A stretch of 64,000 nt of DNA, from NCBI RefSeq assembly GCF_902459465.1, contig NC_047076.1:6146146-6210145 (forward strand). Direction: 5' to 3'. Origin of the DNA: Asterias rubens. Its lineage: Eukaryota > Echinodermata > Asteroidea > Forcipulatida > Asteriidae. Below, piece after piece: positions 44,001 through 59,000 of the stretch (position 1 is its first letter; the number at the start of each line of letters is the position of its first letter). A model generated the notes under the pieces. The model had not been told where the DNA came from. It was given only the letters and a program-made list of their open reading frames with translations, and ran no database searches. The position numbers were made by a program, and so were the translations under genes.

Positions 44001-47000
44001 CAACAGACGCAATGGCCTTTGTGCCCGCCATGCAATTCCAGGCCTGTTGCTGAGCAAGCTTAACTTATAAGCAACTCCGGTGGTGAATCATTTAAGTCCA
44101 CAGAACACAGCATTGCATCATTATCTGTTTCTGCTTAGCGCAATTTTTCCCATGCTTAGTCGCTAGTCACATTAGATTGGCATTGAGCCCACCTCCGGAT
44201 TGAAAACCGTTTTACATGTGCTGCGTGTTGGGTTAGCATTAGACAAACATCTGTCTTTCCCTGCCTCACCAAACCGTATTATCGTAGTTAATTCCTCCCA
44301 ACTTCATCACTCAAGCAGCTTCCCTTCTTCCATGTCATATTTGCATGCGCACCCCTGGCCTTTTTTTAAACACTGTCCCCTCGCAAAATCTTGACTACTT
44401 TCCTGGCAAGAGTCCCGACTTTGAAGTCTAGACACACAGGAACACAGTTTGATAGACCAGCGTGTACAGCTTATTATAACATGGCATACCCCATTACTTC
44501 TCTAGTGTTCTTCAGGTCTTCCCACGGCTCTAAGAAGACCTTGGTGTGTCCAAGAATCTGATGTTAATTTCAGGAAGCGTGCTTTTGAGTTTTGTTCACC
44601 TTAGCAGTTCAGATTCACTGAGGGGGAAACTTGGGGGAAACTGACAGTTTCGATTGGACTATGATGGACTGGGTACAGATGATGTTTTTTTTATGGAGCT
44701 TGACATACATGTACCTGAGTCATATTTCATGGCTCTGCTTACTGCAGAATTCTGTGGTTACCAAGCCCTGTAAAGCACATTAACTCAATTGCATGTAAGC
44801 GCAGAATTCCACAGTAAGCAGAGCCATGAAATTATGAATTTGGCCTTGCTCTTTTCTGGGTGCCTACAGAATGAGACAGGTTGAACAGTAATACCTGCTC
44901 TGCATAGTTTTGCTTGAAATTTATTGTAAGAAGCTGCTGTGAACAAGTATGTGTGTTGCAAATGTACTGCAGGCGTAATTTAATATAGCTGCTTTCAAAG
45001 CAGACAAACACATTCAACAATTTTCTGCTTAGTAAATATGAGTAGGATACCAGTCACAGATGGTACATGTGACAAGTTCGGCTGGTAATCATTTTCTGTT
45101 ATGTACAAATTTTACTTCTGGAATTTTATCTTTAAATGTGATTTGACTCGTCCATAAGAAAATCACAAGTATACAGCAGGAGTGAGGATTTGACATATGT
45201 AGTAATGGGTCTCAATCCTTGTAGAACTGCTTAAATGCACAAAATCCAGCTAAGCACAACAGAAGTATGCTTACCAAAGTAAAAATATCAACAGAAGTAT
45301 GCTTTTACCAAGAAGTAAGAATACCAGCCAAAGTACCAATATACCTCCACTGGTATCCTGTTCATTTTTGCTTCGCAGAAAGTTGTTTTAAGCAAACTTT
45401 ACTGTTTTACCAGCTCTTTACATCAATACAATTTAGTTTGTAGCTCTACGTTAATAATCTCAACTACGTAAGTTATTTGCGCCAAATTACAAAAACACAG
45501 AAGGCAACAATGTGATGTTTTGATCCACATTTGCTGTAAAGCGCACTCACGTCTGCTCAAGTGTCACGTACAAACTGCACGGGCCACACCTTGACGTTAC
45601 ACATCACAAGTTCTAAGCACAACCCCCCATCTCCCTCCCACTCCCCCCTCTACCCCCCACCCCCCCCCCCCCCCCCATCGTCTAGACAGAACATTCGGAC
45701 GGTTGAATACCCTACCTGTGTCAATCTGTGCCCGCAACCCGCTACCTGTCAATGGGGTTATATTTATATCATTAAAGAGGCCCCTTAATGAGATCTCTCA
45801 CGGCCCTAATCATCCGTTTCCGTTTCTCTTGTGGTTTTTTTACCGATCATACCTGCTCAGGGCACTTGGCTTTCTTGTGCACAATCAAGGAAGAGACTTG
45901 AACCGGAACGTATCCGACTATTAAACAGTGGTCAGGTTATTTTGTTGTTAAACTTACACAAACATTCCCATCAAACTCTTCAATGCATTGTAACTAAACA
46001 ATGAATTCTCCCCGAAATCCCCCATCACCCTTCCCAAGAAAACACCAACACCTCCAACTTAAATACCAGCAAAACGACAGGATCAATTTTTCCCCCAACA
46101 GAAAAATTAACAAAAACAATTTGGCATGTATAAAATAGAACTCACAACCCCACACCAATAAAATAACAAAATCAAATCAATATTACTGCATGAATAAACA
46201 ATCAGTAATTATCCCAAAAATGAATCATTGTAAACAAAAGCAAAAAGAAAACAAATGAGCCAGAAGCAAAGAGATGAATAGACCTGCACTACATGTACAT
46301 GTATGTAAAGCAGATTTCAGACTGTGCCTTGTTAAACATCAAAATAAAAATTAATTTGTACTGTATGTTAGAAACAAAAAAGCCCAAGGAAAACTTCTAA
46401 AGACACATAAGGAGCAGGAATTGGCAGTGGGAACTGAGTTTGTAAACTTCCCGCCCTGCGAATCAACCCAAAATATTCAACTCTAGTTCCTCTGATTCTG
46501 CTTTTAAAGGTCAATCATTTAAATTAGCAGCGATTGTTTGGAGGCACTATTTAATTGTTCCATTTCAAAAAGAGGGTCCCCTGGGTTCCAAACCCAGGAT
46601 TCCCCTTTCTCCTCACCCCTGGGATGGTCTTTCATGATGGCTGTCAGAAATGTCTGCATGCAGAGAGCTAAAAAAACTGCCCTGGCGAAGTCACATGGCT
46701 CGGTAGACAAGGCAACAAGTGCCAAGTCACTGAACTTGATGTCAAATTAAACAGTCACTCGCCCATGTGCACACTTCACACTATGGTTGGAGGAAGGCCT
46801 ATTGGAGCAAACGGTGCCAGCATCCACACACACTATAAAAACCACACTGTATTGAACGCATTGCAGTCACCACATCTCATGTGACTATTTATGTGATGAG
46901 GAAGCCTACATGTATGTATGTGCTGTGGTCAGAGAACTCTGTTTTTATTTCTTTCAACGAAATCTGGAAAGCTGTTCTGCAAAGTAGTTTTCTGGGACTT

Positions 47001-50000
47001 CCTTGAATAATGTACACCGATGGAACTGTACTGACATTATCATTGTCATCTCTGGCGTCCAGACTGCCTCATTATTCCTGCAACAATCAACGCTAAGTTT
47101 TCTCATTGTTGCCGTTCCATCCGGATTGGCACACCAGACGAACTTAAAGCTCTACTGATTTTGTTTTTGGAAACGTCAGGTGTCTTTTAAAGCTGTCTAT
47201 TGCAGCCTTTGATGTCATCAACTTAAATAGCACTCACCATGGATTACCATTGGACTGTGTGAGAGACCTTTGTTTCTGTTGATTTGTAAAAAAACTCGAT
47301 TGGTGGTTTATCGGATGATGCGGAAATGTCGAATCGCGACGAGGAGTAGCGGAGAACATGGAATTAGGAAATGGGAGTATGCCATGGCTGCATGAATGGA
47401 AATGGAATGGGTATATTTACAGACATGTATGTATATTAGTATTTTATTTATTTGATTAGTAAATAGATTCACCTGTAATTAAGCTTATCAGATACCATGC
47501 CCGTATTTGTGGTAGGGGGTTCCCAAAAATTGTCCCATACTTTAACATGCTTTAACAAACTCTTTTCCTCTTGTTCTGCAGAAGTTATCCCCCATAAAAT
47601 TCTTGAATACCTGAGATTCCCAGAGCACAATAAAGACCAGGCATGATATTCTTCTTACTTGTGTCTTTTTTCCGATTGTTTCGCCTTTGAAAAAATCTGA
47701 TTTTTTTTTATTGAAATAGCCTGGAATTCTATTTGGGCATACTTCATGTGTTTAGGTCAGTCCTTGTACTTTATAAAACTTCTATATCATGCACAATAGG
47801 AGGGGGTACACCATGACAAATATGGAGACCTTAATGTTTAGACTAGCCCAGGCTAGGAATTTCATCTTCAATAACGAGGCCAAGGCCAAGGCCGTTTGGC
47901 TAACTGTTCAGGGAGAACTTTAAAAACCCAATGAAAAAAAAATAGAAAAAAGAAAAAGAAAAAAAGTAAATTTTTTCAAATTGGTGCCAAATTTTATCTG
48001 GGGTCTGCCGACTTTCATCAAAAAGTACAAGAAAAGTGCAGCCCCTCTTTTTCTGCATTTCCACCCATTTGTAAAAAAAAAAAATTCATGTTGCATTTCC
48101 TGTGCGGTTTCATATCTTTCTAATGTGGCCATGTGGCTGGTTTGGGACGCTAGACGGTTATCTCTGGATTTCACATGTGGTTTTCTCTTTTGTGTTGATT
48201 AAGGAGACGTCGATAATCAGGAAATCCTCTCACTATGAATCAACAAGTTCAATCATTCAGTAGCTTTACTCCCGGACTCCATCATTGCATGCTTGGCCCC
48301 AATCCTATCATTTAAAGGAATTGTACCAACATCGGTTTATTTGTGGGTAGGGGACATGCTTTTTGCCTTACTAGCCAGCCTCCGAAATGCCCTCTGAAAT
48401 GAAGTCATATTCAAGAAAACTGAAGTCATATATTCCAGCCTCCGGCTCGGTCCGTTAACAGCGGCCAGCCACCAACCTTGTCATTACTATGCAGTGAAGA
48501 CCAGGTCTTTGCACGGTGATTCCCCAACTCAGAACTCAAATCTGGGGAAAAAATTCCCTAGGCTCGACATTTTTACTGGACCAGTATGTATTTTACAAGA
48601 CAATTCAAAATTAATTGGACAAGCACTCAGAGAAGATCTATCTTATTCCTGTTTATAATGTGTACTTCGATACTCTGGAAGGAGAATTTAACTGATGTAT
48701 GGCTTCTGACTGGCACCCCTGAACAAAGATATTGACAAAATAGGGTGATCGCCGGCATGTTAATCCAAAAGTCGTTGGCTCAAATAATAATAATAATAAT
48801 AATTAAATATGGAAAGGTTTGCGGTAACACCGTAATGACTATCTCTAATGAGTTGGGATAGTTCTGAAAAGAACCGTTGGTTTTAACTCAACGTTTCGAT
48901 CAGTATGCTCTGACCGTCTTCTGGAGAAAGCTGGATTAATTAGATTTATTAAGCGCCTCATGCTAAACCAAACCTGAGGCGCTTAAAACATGCTTAAAGA
49001 GTAAAACAAGACAATATTATGTATGTTTTTTTAAAGACATGCACAGGGTATAATCCTTATTATAATAGCTGTATGGTACATGCACACACATTAAGTAAGA
49101 GCGGTAAGAGTTTTTAAAAAAGATTAAAATTACAATACCCGCTCTAGTAAGCCGCAAATCATTAAAAATTTACCCAGTCAGTTTTCCTTGTTTTTAGAAT
49201 AAAAATACATAACAAAAACAACGCGATGATGTAAATAGTGTCCCTTTAAACTCTGAGCGTAATGTCCTGAAATAAAAACCATATCCACTTAAATTGGATG
49301 AGCTTTGATGTTTACTCACGCCATCTTGGTGATCAGCCAATGTTTGGTCAACATTAGGGATTGTTTTGGAAGTAATGATGAGCCCCCAAGTATATAGTTT
49401 GAAAACTGACGCGAACAAATTGTATGAACTTCATTATCAGTAAGCCTTTTTAGGTTTTCAATGTACAGTTTTCTTATAATATGACTTCATTTCAGAGGTA
49501 AATATTTCAAAGAAAAAATGGTATGACCTTCATTATCAGTAAGTTTGCCTGAGACTAAAATGAAACAATTATTTTTTTCTCATATCAATTCAATATAATA
49601 CCTTTAAAGGCAGTGTATACTTTTAGTACTTGTCAAAGACCAGTATCCTCACTTGATGCACCCCAAGATGCCTAAGATAACAAACCTGTGGAAAAATGGG
49701 CTAAATAGGTAATCAAAGTTGCAAGAAACTAATTAAAGAAAAAAAAACATCACCCATGTTGCATAGAATTGTGTGCTTTCAGATGCCTGAGAAAGGCTTT
49801 AAAATGTCTGAAGCCTTTATCTGACTCAATACTACGTTGTTTCTAACAAATCTTTTATGATATAAACTTTTATGTTGTCAACAGTGCAGTGCTACTTTGC
49901 TTTACTGTATACCCTCCCTACTGCAGAAGTTCAACAGTGGTCCAGTTGCTAATTCAATCCCTGATTTATTTGAATTTTTGAAAAAGAAACCGAATCCAAA

Positions 50001-53000
50001 ATGTTTTGTGAAAAATTACCTCTTTCTCTAAAACTACACTACTTCTAAGGCTGTCTATTCTAGCAATCTTTTATATTTAACAATTCTCCAGTGCTTTTTA
50101 GAAAGCAAGTTTTGCTAATGGTCTCATGGGTACTTCAAGCCCTGATTTGTTTGAATGTTTGAAAAAGAAACCAAACCATCCCCGAAATTGTCTTCTGCCA
50201 GGATAAAATCTTTCTGGAATTGCATACAGAAACAAGCATTTCTTGTGTTTTGCAGCTATGCATAATGCATTCATGTACAACAGGTGATTAGGAAGTCTTG
50301 CTTCACAATCAATTAGCGCGGTATTAATCATGATTAACAACATGTGAGATAAGATCAATGGATCAATACAAGCAGGTGTATTGGTGGGCTGACAAATCTC
50401 CAAAAAGTGTTCACCGGTACCAGTGGGATTTCGTTCTTGTAGTTACTGTACCAGTCGTAGCTACATTTATGTAGGTGGGGCAGAGCCTAACTTTAGTGAG
50501 TGAGTGGAACTAATTGGGTCACAGTTGGGACTTGCCCAACTATAGCTGGGATTGCCCAACTATAGCTGGACTTGCCCAACTAAAGCTGGGATTCCCTGTT
50601 ATCAGTCATTGGGCCTCTAAAGTGCTTTGTGATCCTCTTTAAAAAAAAGAGTTACTGTTGACTTAGAGAATGGAGCTCGTACTTGATATTTGGGACTACA
50701 TATCACAGAAAAACTCAAGAAAAGTTGTTGAATCTATAGACCAATCCAATAAAACAAAATTAGTAGCGCCCTCTATTGAAAAAATTACAAACTGCGGTGT
50801 CTTTGTGCATAATCTAGGCACTGAAGACACCGCAGCAAATGGCGCGCGGTGCTCAACACTTGCGCGCCCGGTGTGCGCCCGGATTGATGTATTGAATCCA
50901 TGTTGTGCATAAACTGTCATTTATATAGCAAGTGTGGAATTGCATGGAAATGGCCTTGTCCTCTTGAAGAAATAATGAAATTGGGATGGGGCAACTCAAA
51001 CAACCCTTGTTAGTCTAGGCCTGTCTAAATTGTCTTTGCCAACTTATAAAAGTCTATTAAAGCCTACACCATGTGATATCTAGGTCATATCTTGTACTCA
51101 ATAAAATGTTCCTACTTTTTCCCCAAGGACTAATATCATGCCTGTTAACTTAACATTAAAAACAAGATTGCAGGCAAATATTTGGCAAGGTGTCAAAAGA
51201 GGTTCCCACTAATATGTCTTTAATTAAGCTACATGTAATGACTTCGTTAGCGCACTTCCACTAATTATTGTTTATTTTACACAGAGAGATTTTGACGAGA
51301 TATATTAATTGCGTGAACAGCGCCAGATTTATTCAGTTAGAAATCATCAGTTATCATCAATCATTTGTTTTCCAACCGAACCATCCAGTCAAAATAAAAA
51401 CGAGCTGATCAGATCAAAAGTTTCAATATTTTTGTCTGGCTCACTCAAATTTAAACACCTGTAGATTTGTGCTACCAAAAAAGATCGTCTTGAAATTTGA
51501 TCTAGTCCACATTTTACGTTCGCAGTATAAACTATCTTTGTTGTAGACGAGACAGATTTAATTGGTCTGGGACCCCATCTCATCTTCGTAATCTCAGATG
51601 CGTCTAGGAGGTATTTGTATCCGCTGGTGCTAAGGGATCACGGTTAAATGTCACATGTCAAGAGACCAAAGTCCGAGGTACCGGATGGCGCAAGCAACAA
51701 CGCGGAGTTGTCTTTGCTCGAGTTCTCAATATTTGAGTTTGCAGCGTAACTTGGTAGTGTGTGTGTGGTTCAAATTATTAGTAGTCTAGGTTGTCCCCGT
51801 AAATACAATGCACATGTAACACTGTCTGGATAATTGCAGTTGACACCATACATGTATGTCAGCGAAATTTCGCTGTGTTAGGCAACAATGCATTTGAAGA
51901 AAGAAGATCGTGCATTATCTAGAATTTCAGATCAAACATCCAACCAGTAAAAACACATACCTGGGCTTAAATCCTATCACTCGGGCGTGATGGGTGTTTT
52001 TTTTTAATGGCAGGGGCACCAAGGCACTTTCTCTTTGATAAAGGGTACCTCTATGAGAGATTGTGAACTTGTATTGGGACATTTCAAGGGTCACCAAGGC
52101 AATGACCAAGTGCATTGGAGGCAATTTTCCTGTGTGAGTTATCAGGTCTGATCACCGTATTCGAACAAATCTTATCGTTATTGTATAAAACAGGAAACAA
52201 AACTTGCTAGATTACAATTTGAAAAATCTGCTTCTAATTGCTAACTCTGGACGTTCTATTTTGGGAGGACAATAAGCAACATCGTTGCCCAAAAAATACA
52301 TGCCACGTAGTGACCCCATTAGTTTTACTCACTCACCAGTTGACAGCTCTCGCTTAGTGCGGTTTTTAAAAATCTACCAGTCGGAGAGGCCCCACGCCAT
52401 TGTGCAACCCTGTCAGCTTGTCATGACAGTTGAATCTATCGGAAATGCCCTGGGAGTTGGCTGGAATTGTCCGTAACTCACAACCTTGTCATCAACTACC
52501 TGTATCAAGGTGTACCCGGTAACACTATGTAGTTTATAAATGGGCACTCCCTGAAGAATGATCTCACCTCAGGTGTGGGGTTTCTCAGGATTTGTCCTGA
52601 TTTCAGCATTTTCTCAAAAAAACTTTTTAGACTATCATAAATCCAAACAGGTATACATGTTAGGTACATAATGCACAAGAAAAAGGCAGTGCTAGTGACC
52701 GAATTTAGGACCAGGGACCCAATTTCATACAGCTGCTCAAGTAGATATTAATGCTTTACAAATAACAATTTGCTGAGCAAAAAGTCGAGGGAAATCGGTC
52801 ACTAAAAAAGCATATGAAATGTTTTTTTGGCTGGTAACCTATTTCTTGTCAGTACACATATTTTTGGGGGCTTTCAAAGTAGCTCTAAGAATTTCAGTCC
52901 GGTTGTTTTGTGTTAGTATACCCACATTGTACCAAACTTCACGTGGGTTTTCATCTGGGTGTGGCCCTCTTTTGTTACACGATACACTGAAATTAGTTCC

Positions 53001-56000
53001 ATGTGAGGTGCTCTTTGTGGATTGTTACGTTGTGTGCTCGTCAGCCAGTTCTGCTTAAAGCCTGTGACTCTTAACGGCAACCTTTCAGCATTGGCCCTTG
53101 TCGCAACAATGTTCGTACCTACTGTATTCTTTGAACAAACAGAGATGAGAAGTTTCAAACTTTCATCTGAATTCAGACTGTTTTAAGCCTGCATAGTAAA
53201 TAAACAAAATGCCATTTGTTTCTTCTAATAAAATAAGTATGTTTCTTTGATCTACTTCTCAAGCCACTAAAGGATACTGTTCCCAACAGCTCCTTTGCAT
53301 CTATCAACAGGAGTTATCAAAAGGTGAACATGCCATCATTTCAATGGTTCTTCCCAGGTTTTTATAAGACTGTGGGGCAATTTTGGACCCTCATATATGG
53401 GTGTTTGGCCGAAGCACACTAAACTGAAACAAGGTCTTTTGATTAGAATGTTTCCACTTGGTGTTTATTTTGGTTTTAAAAACCCTACTGTGCAATCTGG
53501 AGCATTCAACGTACATGTTATGGTTTTCTCTTCCCTAAACATTCCCTCTCATCCCTAAACAACATGCAACATGTACAGTACCTACTCATGCACATTGAGA
53601 TGCCAAGGTGCGAACTACAGTTTAAGGAGCAAGCTTCACTCATGTTGTCATTTGGGTGTGGCCGGCAAATTTACACGTGTCGGGAACAGGTTATTTTACT
53701 GGGTTTCCATCACTACTCGCTCAGGTCAGGATATGTTGGCCAATAAACGTGCTTTTTTTCCCCAGGTTTGCTGAAAAGCCACAAAAGATAAGTCATGCTC
53801 TCTCACACAGGTAGCCCAGGGTCCACTCTTAATCTTATAATGCCAGTAAGCTTACAAGTCACAATTTTAATATGCTTAGCATTGATAACATCGTTACACA
53901 GGCTACCAGCCAATTTGCCATGTGATGTGCAGAGTTTTTTGGGGCTGGTTACCTGTATTTGTACTTAGGTTGGTTAAAAGCAATATATTCTGCTGTATGC
54001 AGTTCGGCTTGGAGTTCAACTCCAGAAAGTACGGGGGTTAAGTTCACAAGATTCAGAGCCCAAATTTGCAAAGCTCATCAGCTCAAAAATTTGCTAAGCC
54101 CAGGACAAATCTTGCTTAGCAGGAACAGGTAACCAGCTATGATGCCCTATAGTTTGTCTTAAAGGCAGTGGGCACTATTGGTAATTACTCAAAATAATTA
54201 TCAGCATAAAACCTTAATTGGTGACGAGTAATGGAGAGAGGTTGATGGTATAAAACATTGTGAGAAACGGCTCCCTCTGAAGTGACATAGTTTTCGAGAA
54301 AGAAGTAATTTTCCACGAATTTGATTTTGAGACCTCAAGTTTAGAACTTGAGGTCTCGAAATCAAGTATCTGAACGCACACAACTTCGTGTGACAAGGTT
54401 TTTTTAAATTTCATTATTATCTCGCAACTTTGACGACCGATTGAGCTCAAATTTTCACAGGTTTGTTATTTTATGCATATGTTGAGATACACCAAGTGTG
54501 AAGACTAGTATTTGACAATTACCAATAGTGTCCACTGTCTTTAATGCCACTGGTTCCCCTTTTATTTCTCGCTTAGCACAGAAACTTACAGAGAACTATT
54601 TTCTGCTTACAGCTCCATAAAATAAGGCCCCACTCTTCAACACCAGAATATATTTGTTATTTTCTCTTTAAAACACAGCCAACTTAAATGACTATTTCAG
54701 TCAAAGTCAGTTCTCAAGCTCTGACCTTTACTCAACTCCCCCACTCCCCTTCATCACTTCGGATCATCTTATCTTTAGCTACTAAGATGAGAGTTTTTCT
54801 TCTACAAGTACTCCCAGTAGACGATGATGGAGCGTGCGTATTGACTAGATAAGAACCGTTCTTCCCCCTCCCCCCTCTCCTTCGTTTCTCCAGCTGGGAG
54901 AAGTTGTTCGCCGATATGTTTTTTCCCGTTCCTACCCCCAAATTAAGCCAATTCAGCGTGTAATTGATACATGTGAAGTGGTAATTAACTCATCAAGGGA
55001 GGTGTGGATTTGAGTGAGTCAACATGTGCAATACAAAAACACTCAAATGTACCTTTAAAAAAAAATGCCTGCTGTACCGATTTTGTTTTGACCTTGTGAG
55101 CTTGGATTGGGTTTTTTTGGGTCCCGAAAGGGTGAGGCCGCATTCCTTGTGAAAAGGGTTGTCATCATTCGTGTAATAATGTGTATTTAGCGGCTATAAA
55201 GACAGAGACGTAGGAAACAGAGGTAATGTCTTTTACGGCCCTCTAGGGTCAAAATTTGTCATGCCAGTGACAATTTTCATATTCTGAAATGAAATAAGTT
55301 TAACAGTTTGCTTTGGAAACAGCTGATGCGTGATGGTGCATTTTTCCCCGCATTTTTGCTGTTGAATGTTCTTTTGAATGTTATCACTTGGCAATGTGCC
55401 CAAGAGATTTTGTCGAAAGAAATGTGTAGTCAATGCCCTCATGACGAAAAAATGAGTGGAACACCAGAGTCCAATCTCAAAAACAGAAAATGTAGCTATA
55501 AGCAACAACAAAATTATTTACCAGAACATGGTTCATCATCATCATGTCAAATCTGCTATCTTTCTTATGTTTTTGCTTAAAGTAGAAAATGTCAAAGCAA
55601 AATTTTCTACTTTTAACAGCTCTTTGAAATATGGCACACGGTTGAAAAACACATGCCTACCAATATTGATGCCTATAATGAAAACTGACATAACGTTTGA
55701 TTTAAAATGTCCACCGCAAAAATTATTGTGAGCAAGAGTCTCGGCAAGTCTGACCCAAGCTATGAAAGTACACACAGCCCTGTAATGTTGCTCATCTAGT
55801 GAAGCAGCCAGTTGATGTAAAGTTTAATGGATTCTAGTGACAAGACTTAATAGGTCATTTGTTTTTTCCCTGAAGGTGTTAAATTGAGGCTCATATTTTG
55901 AACGTACAATCCTATTGAGGTAAATACTTCCTTATAAGCTACAGTGTCATCTTTATCATGTTTAGGGCATGCCACACATAAAGCAATTTACAGGCAACCA

Positions 56001-59000
56001 GTTCCAGGCAATCTCTAAGAAGGAAAGCCATTTTTGTTTTTTAATGTTCTCATATTATTCTTGGATTTGTAAGACATTGTGTGAAAGTCACTAATAGTGC
56101 TTCCAAAGTTATTTTGTAGCATGCCCTGCAGTTGGTTGCCTCCAAGTTGCCTGTAAAGATTGCCTCGTGTGACAAGACCCTTAGGATCGTCTTTAGAGAC
56201 CATGGTCACAAGTTTTTGGTCTTGGCCTGGTCTTTGCCACCCTGGTCTTGGCTGCTATGATGCCAATTTAATAAAGCTGTTTTAGCAGAAAACATTGCTT
56301 TGCAATTACTTTTGCTAAGCACAAAACGAGTGGGGCGCCAGTGGCAACATTGGAAACCTTATGGAATGTTGACTGGTAACTTGTTTCAGCTAAGCGAGAT
56401 TTTTCTCTACCTACTACATGTATAGCATGTTTTTGACAATCGGCCTGGTCTTGGTCATCAGTACTTCATGCAACATCAGAGTCCAGCTTTCTCCAGAAGA
56501 CGATCAGAGCATACTGATCGAAACATCGAGTTGAAACAGACGGTTCTTTTCAGAACCACCCCAACTCATTTAGAGATTATCATTACATGGTCTTACCGCA
56601 AACCTTACTATACTGTATTTCCACCATGCAAAGTTTCAAGTCCTACAACACATGTACTCATCTTTGCTCAGTATTCATCATTGCTGATGTATACTGGGAA
56701 CATAACAATAGTTGGAGTGAGTCGGTAAAATGGCAATCAAGTAATATAAGCAAAGGAAAATCAGCCGTTTACAAAAAAACAACAGGAAAGTGCTGATTTT
56801 CTTGCATCTTAAAGAGTAATTTTTCACCAGTTAACACAAATTATGTGGAATCATTGAATGTGTGTTGCATTTACTGTGTTTATAGTCGGCTACGATGTTC
56901 AACCACGCTAGGTAGCCAACGTTTGCACTAAACCCCTCATCAACTTCAATTTACTGCTTCCAGAGCTCTAGAGCCGTTGATTGGAATCTCATGGGCGGGT
57001 TGCTGATTTTGCCGAGTCAGTCGGTGTTTGTTTGTCTTTTTTTGGCTGAGTGTTTAAGCCAGGATATAAAAATAGAGAGTCTGAACTTGCATGTCTTGGT
57101 GCTTAGAATTTTCACTGGACCAGAAACGGGCCTGTGATTACTCGAAGGCAACAGATGCCATGGCCCATGTGCCCCCAGTGTCAAACTTCATAGAGCTGCG
57201 TAAGCAGAAAATGCAAAAATTGCTTAGTAAAATTAAGCAGGATATACCAGCCTAACATTGTACATGATAGATGGCATTTGGTTGGTAACCTTATTCTGTG
57301 AAACGTTTTTTTAAACATTTTTTAAACACATTTTCTGAACCTTTATGAGTAAGTTTGGAATTGAAAAGGTAAAAGTACACGTTAAACTTTAGATAGGGCA
57401 GGGTTTGCCCTGGACTATTTGAAGTGACTAGCCAGCCAGTGGGACCAGTTAGCTTAGTTTAACTTTTCTCACAGCTTTTTCACTAGTCCATGTTTCACAT
57501 TAAGTAAGGGGTGTTTTTCAACCGCGTATCAACTGGTTTTTGGCCAGCAGACTGTTCAAGGAGAACGCTGTTCTGTGTTTGGAAAACACATTAGACTGCA
57601 GGGCCCAATTTCATAGCGCTGCTTAACGGTAAGCAAATTTGCGTGCTTACTGTAGCAGAAAAATTTGCTTAAGCCTTAGCGTATTTCACAGGTTAGCAGA
57701 AAAATTGGGCGGCCATATTGCGTGTTTACCGCGGATTTGCATTGTGACGTAATTTATTTTCGTGCGGTAAGCATCGAAAGGTTAGCATGCCTTTTCGTGT
57801 ACTTACGGTTAGCAGCGCTATGAAATAGAAATTGCAAAGTAAGCACAAAATTGGCCACTAAGCATCGCTATAAAACTGAGCCCAGGACATGTTTGGTTGT
57901 TAGCTTACTTGCCAAGTGCTAAACATGACTTGAGTTCGGCCAGTGGTTCAGTGGGTACCTGTATTTTAATGGTGTATGTTTGTATTTTACTGTATTAACA
58001 TGTATATTGACATAATTTAGCCATTGGCTACAAGTTAAATTTTAACTAGATATAGTGTTTGTAGATACAAACACTAGGTGTTCGGCTATTGTTGGGTCAG
58101 TGTTTCAATCAATGAAGAAAGTGTTGTTAATAGCTCGTCAAATTGCAAAGAAATCAAAACCAACCAGTTTTCTCGATGTGTAATAATTTTATGGTAAAGC
58201 ATCAACAAGTGTACATTTCACCCCAAAAGCCTTTAAATAATGCCTTTTCAAAGCATTTTACAGGCACTTCCGGTTTAGACAGGTCAACAGGTCAAGAGAA
58301 GGTCACCAACATTTCCATTTTTATGAAGTATGTAAAGCTCTTTCATATGATGTAAAGATTGTCAAAATAGCTTATGTGGTTGAGGAAATATGAACTTATG
58401 AAATACTGACGACTGTACAGGAGACTACTAATCGAATGGGGAAATGTATTTTTCAATCGCCTTGAATGCAGACTATACAAGCAAGCTACGCAGGGCGCTC
58501 TAGAGATGAGCACTGGAGCATGACACTATACACGTGTTTTACGTGTAAAATCTTTGTGCACGAACAATGGGGGATTGGCGTAATTCTTTAAATTTGATTT
58601 GTTTTATTTTCAACTTCTGATTTGAACCGGAAGACAAGGTCAAAGTGGGGTCATGTCTGTGAAGCATTTACTCAGTTTTTAATGACCTGTCCGATGATGT
58701 ATTGATTGTTAAAATCCCTTTTGTAGATTAAAAGTTATGATTTTTTGAAATAATAAACTTTGAATTGGTGTTTCTCGACAACTGATGATGTCATCGTGAC
58801 GTAACAACTTGTGTATCATCTACTGATCATTGTCTACCTGCATGCCAAGTTTCAACTTATTGCATGCTTCGCAACTATGTTTTTTCTTGCGGACAAACTT
58901 CGCGGAGAAGAATATTAAAAATGAAAAAAAACCACCAAAAAACGAACAATAACAAAGAGTTGTTCGGGCTATTGCCCGAACACCTAATAAACCATCAATA

